Shown here: in pieces, positions 56,521 through 64,000 of the stretch
How positions within the stretch are numbered: the first letter of the stretch is position 1
Layout of the letters: each line of letters starts with the position of its first letter
Assembly: GCA_024195265.1 (NCBI GenBank)
Contig: JAJLRJ010000003.1
Location: forward strand, 30,436,227 to 30,500,226
DNA: 64,000 nucleotides
Direction: 5' to 3'
Origin: Dendrophyllia cribrosa
Taxonomy: Eukaryota > Cnidaria > Anthozoa > Scleractinia > Dendrophylliidae
The notes under the pieces: model-generated
Database searches by the model: none
What the model saw: only the letters and a program-made list of their open reading frames with translations
What the model was told of the DNA's origin: nothing
Program-made: the position numbers and the translations under genes

Positions 56521-58228
56521 TGCAGCGCGCAGCGCTGGCGTCTGCGAATTATATTATAAACATCACAAAATAATATTTAAATGCAGCAACCTCAGCTTTA
56601 TTATATCTAGTGTTTTCTAAAATTTCCGACTTTTCTTGTGTATATAGAATGCCATTCTTATCCGTAAAGATGATTCGTATAATGTTTTCGCGAATCAAAA
56701 AATCTTAAAAGCAAACTTTACAATGTATTTCAGAAGGCGCTATTTAATTCAATTATATTTACTAGTGTGCCTTACCATGATTATTCGCTTCATGAAGAAA
56801 ACATGCGAACAAGTTTGCGTCTAATGTTTCCCAAACCGTGACTGCTTTCTGTTACATTTGAAAAGACTACTTTTAAAAGCAATAAAATCAGTAAACGACC
56901 GGGTTATTTTTCAATTTTAGCAATTCTCAAAAACTGTATTACGCGACAGTCCGTTGACTCTGTGTTTAGAGTGCACAAAAGCTCACAAAAACAACTTTTT
57001 CTCGGTCTAGAATAACAAGTATGACACAAAGAAAAAGTCAGTCACAAATTGGTATCAACATAAATTCTCACCGAAAAATGAAATTTCTTTTATGGTAAAG
57101 TCCCTCGCCTGCTTGAAAATTCTTTAAAACTTTGATCGCCCCGCACTGATAAAACTTGAAGCAAGATTTCGTCGCTCGTCGCTTACAGCTCTCCTTTTTC
57201 TCCACTACAGCGGCTTCTGAGTATTCTTTAAAGCTTTCTCTTTCCATTTTGAGTATTTTGAATGTGTGTTATTATTCCGACAAGACAAAACTATGGTTTT
57301 GAAAACCAAGCACATGCCGAGCGCGGCAGCCATTTTTGTAGAATTTTTATGTGACCTGCGACCCGGTTAGTAACTAGCAGTAATCACAGATTATGGAAAC
57401 GCGTTCGTAGGAATTTCCGGCGGAAATGAGCCCCTGAAAAAAACCAATAGGGGCGGCCATTTGGAAGACCGTCTACCAAAAAATCTCAAATTTTACTGCA
57501 CATAAACCACAGGACAACCAGCACGAAATTAGGATTGCGTTCTTCGAACGCGATAATATATGCGTGCATAAATTTGCATGCACTAATGTAACAAAAAGAC
57601 GAAGAAACGCGACCCATTTTCTACCGCATGCGCTTACTGCGCATGAGTAATAAACGGCTAAACTTCAGAATACCCGGCCACTCAAATATTCCTAATCACG
57701 TCCGCAGTCACAAACATTAAATTGCTACTGCCGCGGTCCGCAGTCACAAGCACATTTTGTAATTATGCAAATTGGTGTAAAAACAACTGCGCTCGTATGT
57801 CACGCCATTCTCGGATCGATCGCGACTGATTGAAAGAAAATAAGAGCAACCGATATGTATACATGTACATACAAAACATAAATATCGCCAAATGTAGCGC
57901 AATATTAAACTTGATCACCTAACTTGTAAACAAACCCTGGCGGGGCGGAGCGAGCTCTGTCGGGCTGTGCAATATGTACATATACATTCCTAGCTTGTCA
58001 GTCTTGCTAGCTTGTGAGTCTTTCTTCGAAACTCAGTGACGATCATAAACTTCACTTGAGCGAATGTTTTTCATTAACAAAACCGTCTTCACTTTTAATT
58101 AAACTTAGTGTTCACATGACGCTCTAATTATCTTCTATAAACAATACTGAACGAAAACACGAAACGCGAATGATTCTCATGTATTGTGACCATCTTTGTT
58201 GACAAATTCTTTAGAGTGATTAGGGGCC
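56521..58228. other. Repeat-derived intergenic DNA
   Basis: 56895-57300 is a diverged partial copy of the 1.15 kb unit at 62600-63749 (CGACCGGG.TATTTTTCAATT, CTCACAAAAACAAC, GGCTTCTGAGTAT). The rest is unassigned. No gene. Confidence 0.5.
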
Positions 58229-58230
58229 GT

Positions 58231-58280
58231 CGACATATTCACAAGTTCCCCGCTTAACGTCCACTGGACGTTAAGGTCAG

Positions 58281-58330
<50 letters not shown>

Positions 58331-60137
58331 CCACCCCCTCCTTAACGTCCACTAGATAAATAGATAGATAGATAGATACCTTTATTTATACACGGTATTT
58401 CCATCAGTTTAAATTATCATAATCAGCTAACTACCTAACTTCCTAACTACAAATGAGAGGTAAAATATAAAAAAATAAAAACTGCTTTTCATGGAGGCCG
58501 TGTTCAAAATATATTTAAAACTTTACTTAAAAACTATAGCGACTTAGTTTTGTCTTAAATTCGCTTAAGGAAGACGCTTGTCTTAATTCTGTGGGTAAGT
58601 TGTTCCACAACTGAGCTCCACTGTATGAAAAACTTCTTTTCAGATAATCAGTGCGAGGTTGTGGAAGAACTAGTTTGTTTTCGGTATTCCTTAAACGATA
58701 AGCATTCGCGTTATCGCGATAAACAAATCTTGATAGTAGATATTCTGGTGTCATCGCATGTAAGGTCTTATACATCATGATAGATTTCTTTTCTAATCTT
58801 TGATGACAGAGTTTACGCCACCCTAATGCCCGGAACACATCATCCAAATTACTATCGTAGCTCGCAGACATTAAAATGCGGGCTGCGCGATTTTGAAGCC
58901 TTTGAAGCTTTTCAGAAAGGCGCTTGTTACAGTTTCCCCACACCACACTGCAATAATCAAAGTGAGAATGAACAAGGCTATTATAAACTTTGATTAAAAT
59001 ATTAAATGGGATAAGATGCCGTATCCGTTTAATTGCACCGATGACGGAAGCAGTCTTTTTACAGACATTTTCAATATGGCATTTCCAGTTTAAGGTTTGG
59101 TCGATATAGACTCCAAGGGATTTAGCTGATGCTTCTTGTTCTACAGCGTTATTATTTATAGTAAAAGAAGGGCTTTCTGAAAATTGCGATAACTTCTGCC
59201 TTGATGCAATAAGTATAACAGTCAGTTTTTGTCAAATTCAGGGTAAGCTTGTTAGCCGATAACCATGTGTACACATTACTTAAGTCATCATTAAGGCAAT
59301 CATTTATATGCTTAACGTCTGCACTAGCAAACGTCAAGCTGGTATCATCAGCGTACATCCTGGTTTGTGAATACATCAGGCAATTTGGTAAGTCGTTAAT
59401 ATATAATAAAAACAGAAGAGGCCCTAAAATTGTTCCTTGAGGAACACCGCATCTCAAGAATTTCGGGGTTGACTCACAGGAGTTAATGAGACAAATTTGA
59501 GTTCTATTATCTAAGTAAGAAGCAAGCCATTTATAACTGGACCAACGAATCCCATAGTATTGCAATTTCTTTAACAAAATATCGTGATCAACTGTATCAA
59601 AGGCCTTTTTGAGGTCCAGAAAGACGACAGCGTTGACAAAACCATGATCAATGTTCATGGCCCAACTATCAGTAGCTTCAATTAGTGCCGTAAGTGTGGA
59701 GTGCAAGGAACGAAAACCAGATTGATAACCAGTAAGAAAGCTATTCCTAGTTAGATACTGATGTAATTGGTCGTAGATTATCCGTTCGAAAACTTTGGCC
59801 ACGACTGGAATTATTGATATCGGTCGGTAATTTGTCGGATCAGAACGCTTCCCGGAATTTTTTAGAATTTTCACCGGACGTCGCTTTGTCGTCGTTTTGT
59901 AATAGTCGAGTGAATACAGTTTGCGAGACTACTGACCTGCTGACGTGTGAAACAACAAACATTATTTGTAAATGGGCTTTAGAATATTTAAAAAGACTGA
60001 CAGTTCCTCGTACCTGTTTTGCTAAAACATCATTGTGTCCACTTTGTGCCTTTACACGGCTCTCTTATACGATTAAAAACTAACAATTTCGTACTTGCTT
60101 TAAATGCCTCGCGCTAACGTCCAAATCTCGACCCTCC

Positions 60138-60178
<41 letters not shown>

Positions 60179-60218
60179 CGTCCAGTGGACGCTAAGCGGG
60201 GAGCTTGTGAATATGTCG
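58231..60218. mobile_element. TIR element split by a LINE
   Basis: Inverted ends CGACATATTCACAAG and CTTGTGAATATGTCG continue inward through GTTCCCCGCTTAACGTCCAC-type sequence for about 43 bp. Long C tracts lie inside both arms (58283-58329 and 60138-60173). The left arm repeats TTAACGTCCACT at 58342, immediately before the LINE tail. The interior is mostly the LINE in the next entry, so this small element was the target of that insertion. Confidence 0.75.
58352..59900 (-). mobile_element. 5'-truncated L2/CR1-type LINE with one frameshift
   Basis: A minus-strand RT gene remnant. The upper frame (59152-59874) carries [57 protein letters not shown] and the catalytic [10 protein letters not shown] frameshift near 59225 moves it to the frame ending at 58527, which carries YIDQTLNWKCHI, LQRLQNRAARILMSASYDS and LWNNLPTELRQASSL. 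The second frame is open from about 59220 to 58527. The 3' end is TAAATAAAGGTATCTATC with TATC repeats. It is related to, but distinct from, the 43-44 kb LINE. Endonuclease and ORF1 are absent, so it is dead. Confidence 0.85.
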
Positions 60219-60660
60219 CATGGCAAACTATTTGGTGACATCTGCCTTATAATTTTTTTTGGTCACGCCCCCACGCTTGACCTCCGGAAATTTGACCAAA
60301 AACAGTAAAATTTTCACCTAAATGTTAATTTTCGCGTCGTTGTAGGTTACTTTTCCAAAAAGTACGCACGGATTTCGATTCTTTGGTTATCATTCTATGC
60401 AGATATGTTAAAATGTTTCAAATTTGCGAAAAGTAACCTGCGTACTTTTGACTATGAAATAGTTAGACTTGAGCGAATTTCTCTAAAGGAATGTATGCGT
60501 GTCACGCACGCGACAGTTTTCAAAGCGGTTGCACGTCAACGCATATGCGCATTTGTCAAAAGTACGCGCGGATTTCGAAAGCCTAGGGACTAGCGATTAT
60601 TTTGATACCAAAATTATATACATTAGAAAAGGATAACCTGCGTACTTTGGCTATTTTGTA
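60219..60660. other. Intergenic with repeated GTACTTTT motifs
   Basis: Contains related short segments (AAAAGTACGC.CGGATTTCGA at 60358 and 60559; AACCTGCGTACTTT at 60436 and 60638), including an inverted relation to AGGTTACTTTTC at 60345. No gene. Confidence 0.45.
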
Positions 60661-60665
60661 CAAGC

Positions 60666-60844
60666 ATGTTGCCCGTGGCGGCCCGAATCACGGCAGCGTG
60701 TCTTCTATTTAGCCTGCTGATTGTGTCTGTGGTAAAAGCTTTACCAGAAGGCGCAGGAAACGATGGAAATGAGAATGGCGGGAACGACAGTTATAGAGAA
60801 AGAGTACATTCACAGCTCCCGTCGTTTGAAGTTACCATAAACAA
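60666..60844 (+). CDS. Candidate first exon of a secreted protein
   Basis: A 60-codon frame from ATG 60666 with a textbook signal peptide (ARITAACLLFSLLIVSVVKA, likely cleaved before LPEGAG). A Gly/Asn-rich acidic part (GAGNDGNENGGNDS) and RVHSQLPSFEVTINK follow. The stop TAA directly follows a possible splice donor (CAA|GTAAAT at 60845), so this could be exon 1 of a longer gene. The downstream exons are not recognised within the window. The mature part matches no known family to me. Confidence 0.4.
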
Positions 60845-61017
60845 GTAAATGATTTTGGTTTTCAGCTATATATTTTTAAGTGTAGACTACGGACACTACA
60901 AGTTATAATTATGGAACAAATGAGGATCACGCATTCGTCAGTAAATATATTATGTATAATGAAACATAAATACGGGAGAAAATCGTGGCACTATACGTCC
61001 AAGATTGCCATTGTCTG

Positions 61018-61341
61018 TTAATTCGTCGCAGTTTCTCCACTCATCGAGGTCCTGAGAATACCCAACGTAGTGAATTTTAACTTTTTTGGACGTTTTATCG
61101 CGGTCAACAATCTATCAAGCAAAGATATGTTATGTGTTACAAATCTGAAATCATGTCCAGTATCAGCGACAGCAAAATACGAAAGGGAAATCCAACAACT
61201 TATCTCGATCGGAAAGAACGTTTTCGCATCGACTTTGGCTGGTTTAGTATGTAATTTCTGAAGTTTAATAGGAACCCCGTCTGCCACAGTCTTGAAAAAT
61301 CCTTTCTCTGGCCGCGGTCGCTTACTTTGAGATGCCATTTG
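61018..61341 (-). CDS. Unrecognised ORF downstream of the transposase fragment
   Basis: A 107-codon frame from an internal ATG (MASQSKRPRPEKGFFKTVAD) to KFTTLGILRTSMSGETATN. Codon use and composition look protein-like, but no domain is recognised. It follows the Merlin-type fragment on the same strand by about 100 bp and could be a gene fragment, a transposon-captured piece or chance. Low certainty. Confidence 0.2.
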   Translation of the reverse strand, partial: QMASQSKRPRPEKGFFKTVADGVPIKLQKLHTKPAKVDAKTFFPIEISCWISLSYFAVADTGHDFRFVTHNISLLDRLLTAIKRPKKLKFTTLGILRTSMSGETATN

Positions 61342-61448
61342 CGATATGAGATTAACAGCTAACATATTAACTGATATTAATACGCATGTGCAAATGCAAT
61401 TCTATCATGCCACGCATGCGCATAATCTCCCAGACGCAAATGTCACTT

Positions 61449-61814
61449 TCAAAGGGGCAATAGTTTGGCATGCGGCCCCTTAACTGGTCTGTGAACATAA
61501 CCATGTTTCTCCAGATTACAATAAGCTTTCCAACAGTCAAATACGATGATAGTTCCTGGTTCGATCCATTTCTGAATAATAGGCAGCAGTGTTGCTTCGT
61601 CTCTTAACTCAACCGCCACCAGAAAAGATTTCCTACTCTCTTCCTCTATTCCGCCGAATTCCCATTGTCCTACATGATGTCCACGACGATATCTTCTCTT
61701 ACCAAACTTGCTTTCATCGATTTGCACAATCTTCCCCTCTCCTCCAAGTCTCTCACTTCTTAAAATGCTTGCTTTGTCATTCAATTCACAGCACCAACTT
61801 GTACATTTGCACAA
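61449..61814 (-). pseudogene. Merlin / IS1595-type (ISXO2-like) transposase fragment
   Basis: The frame has the first catalytic Asp block (VQIDESKFGKRRYRRGHHVG), QWEFGGIEEESRKSFLVAVE, then the second Asp block (TIIVFDCWKAYCNLEKHGY). It then leaves the family pattern, so the final catalytic residue and the C-terminus are missing. The N-terminal helix-turn part is also absent from this frame. Merlin elements make 8-9 bp duplications; no TIRs were found. It is a broken DNA transposon or an exon of a derived gene. Confidence 0.75.
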
Positions 61815-61819
61815 AATGA

Positions 61820-62599
61820 TAAACTTTAATTTAGTTCAGCAAAATCTTGCATACTATTGCATAATCAAACCGCAATAGCAATGATTCAGTATTCCAAAAT
61901 AGAACAAAACCCAAAATTCATGCTATCTGATCTTGCTAATGGAAACGCTAATGGCTTTTCGACAAATGACTGACAAGAAAGACACTGAATTCTTGATCAA
62001 TTAACCCGTCTCGAACAAAATTTGAACCAACTACATATGTGTAAAGCGTTGATGATCTAACAGAAAATTTGTCTCAATAAAAGCCGTCTCGAACAAAATT
62101 TGTAGAGTTACGACAAACCAACCGCATGTGTAAAGCGTTGATGATGACAGAAAATTTGTCGAGCGCGGAAAATGTCAAAGCGCAACTCGCGCAGATCACT
62201 GTAAATAAGAACAGTAATACCTTTGTGGTGACGTAGCGTAAGACATAACAAGTTCATGACATTTCAATACCCTAGGGAAATTAACAATAGGCCCGGGGGT
62301 GCTCCTCAAAAATTTTAGTGGCGGTATGTGACAAACTTCTTGAAATCCTAACCTGTTTAACTAACCATATCCTCGATGCCCTAATATAGCTTCTATAAAA
62401 AGAAAGAAGTACCCCCCCCCCGGGACAAATGTTAACAAAATTTAACAAAGAACCTTTGTTAACAACTTTTGCCCCTTTTTCATTTTTGATTCCTACATCT
62501 CGTTTGCGCGCATGCGCATTAACGAGATAAAAACGGCAACATAACAGACAAGAAAATTTCCACATGGAAATTTTTTAAAATATCTCTGTACATTAAGAC
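61820..62599. repeat. Intergenic with a ~80-bp direct duplication
   Basis: 62009-62075 and 62086-62160 share CCGTCTCGAACAAAATTTG and GTGTAAAGCGTTGATGAT followed by ACAGAAAATTTGTC, a local tandem duplication. No gene was recognised in the surrounding sequence. Confidence 0.6.
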
Positions 62600-64000
62600 T
62601 AATATATATAGATAGGCTGAGCCTAACAGCGTAGCTCTCCGAACAGAAAGCCGATGATAATTAAACTAAACTGAGGTGAAAGGTCGGAAGCGCAAGAATT
62701 AAGATTGACGACCGGGCTATTTTTCAATTTTGGCAATTCTCAAAAACAGAATTACGCGACCGGCTGCACAGTACATTTAAACCGTACAAAAGTTCACAAA
62801 AACAACTTTTCTCCGTCTAGAATAACTAGTACGACTAATTTCCGAATAAAATACACCTGTTGCTTATCAAAAATTGCCCGAGAAACTGATTTGGAAATCA
62901 AAATTGCCAAAAATACACATACGGCCACGCGAGTGAAGTAAGAACAATAAAATCTAAGTCTTGTTTTGTTTACATAAAATCGCTTTTCAATCTATGTAAT
63001 GAATGAACAAACACATAAAAATAGACAACACAATCTTCTTTCGAAAAATTTTATTCAAATCTCCATAAGTTTATGTTTAAAAGCAAAACGCGAGCCATTT
63101 ATAGCGCATCGAGGCCGAGCTGTCTTCGATAAAAGAAATGAAACGACTGAATTTGAGCACGTTTTATAAACAATTCTTCACAACTAACAAGAACACAAAG
63201 AAAAAGTCAATCACAGATTGATATCAACATAAATTCCCATCGAAAAATGTAATTTGTTTTACCTTTAAGAAATTCTTTACACATCTCCGCTTCTTCAGTT
63301 CTGAAATCCGAAGTGAGAAACATCTCAGCCCCGCATTGCTCCTGCATTGATTAAAACGTATGAAGTTCCTCGAAGCACGATTTTATCCCTGAAAGCTCTT
63401 CTTTTTCCACTTTAGCGGCTTATGAGTATCCCTTAATTTATAGTATCCCTGTCTTGAGTAGCAAACCGCAAAAAAATGTAGGGAAATAACGACTTTAATT
63501 TGGAATGGTTTTCTCCGCTAAACACAGCTCCAAAGTGTTTACCGATCTGACGTGACATTGGCCATGTAGCCGCACGAAAAACAAAGCCTCGCTTTGGTTT
63601 CAAAATTGCTAAGATCCCGCATGTTTTGCGACGTCATACGCACCCGCGAGCTAGCCTTGCGCGACGCTCGGACGCACACACACGTTACAGACGCCGCCCG
63701 CGAAACATTCCGATAGCCATGACCATGAAAAATGACGGGCATATGTTCTAATATATATAGATAGGCAGAACCTAACAGCGTCGCACTTTGAACAAGCTTA
63801 ACTAAGGTGAAACTTAACTAAGGTGAAAGGTCGGAAGTACAAGAATTAAGATTGACGACCGGGCTATTTTTCAATTTTAGCAGTTCTCAAAAACCAGTAT
63901 TACCCGACCGTCTGCACAGTACATTTAGACCATACAAAAGTTCACAAAAACAAGTTTTCTCTGTCTAGAATAACTAGTACGACTACTTTCTGAATAAAAT
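62600..64000. repeat. ~1.15 kb tandem repeat running off the window
   Basis: 62600-62860 (AATATATATAGATAGGC, GTGAAAGGTCGGAAG, AAGATTGACGACCGGGCTAT, CTAGAATAACTAGTACGAC) is repeated in the same order at about 63750-64000, giving a period near 1150 bp. The second copy is cut by the window end. A diverged partial copy is at 56895-57300. No coding gene was found in the unit. Confidence 0.8.

Noticed and set aside
1..64000. tRNA, rRNA or other structural RNA genes
   Set aside because: No cloverleaf with internal promoter boxes, and no rRNA-like segment, was recognised by eye; a covariance-model scan would be decisive.

Overview
This is a metazoan, intron-containing, AT-rich window, most probably from a cnidarian and plausibly a stony coral. 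The sequence basis is the expanded HEPN-NACHT-ankyrin type genes, BEL/Pao, Penelope-like and L2/CR1-type retroelements, many foldback and TTAA-flanked MITEs, and long poly(C)/poly(G) tracts. No bacterial operons, rRNA or convincing tRNA genes were seen. The species assignment is inference; no search could be run.

Layout. 1-6480 is a large diverged inverted repeat whose right arm is split by a 1.9 kb foldback transposon with a 9-bp target duplication (4455-6360). 7261-8064 is a TTAA-flanked repeat with an internal direct duplication, followed by a 41-bp minisatellite. 8695-20255 is a dead copy (copy A) of a HEPN-NACHT-ankyrin STAND gene. Its intron holds an insertion that itself contains a complete BEL/Pao retrotransposon (10194-16447, 5-bp target duplication GAAGA). 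Copy A is cut off at 20255 by an LTR-retroelement-like fragment. That fragment is interrupted by a 5171-bp terminal-inverted-repeat element (21286-26456, 6-bp duplication AGAACT) carrying a long gene for a SAP/beta-propeller protein. 27.7-29.9 kb holds MITEs and a rearranged Penelope-like fragment with a degenerate hammerhead-like motif.

31633-38299 is the better-preserved paralogue (copy B): HEPN, coiled coil, one transmembrane helix, NACHT NTPase and many ankyrin repeats. It has two coding exons and two apparent frameshifts. Its upstream sequence recurs at about 45360-45680 without a recognisable coding part.

38.3-64 kb is repeat-dominated: minisatellites of 33 and 84 bp, two 5'-truncated L2/CR1-type LINEs on the minus strand, a 2.39 kb TTAA-flanked palindrome with an ORF retained in both arms, an AT microsatellite beside a TIR-bounded array of hairpins, a Merlin/IS1595-type transposase fragment, a short signal-peptide exon candidate, and a ~1.15 kb tandem repeat running off the right edge.

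The strongest candidates for something undescribed are the 5.17 kb TIR element with its SAP/beta-propeller cargo, supported by restored reading frame of the host ORF across the insertion, and the membrane-tethered HEPN-NACHT-ankyrin family, which has the layout of an innate immune sensor/effector. Both functions are inferences.
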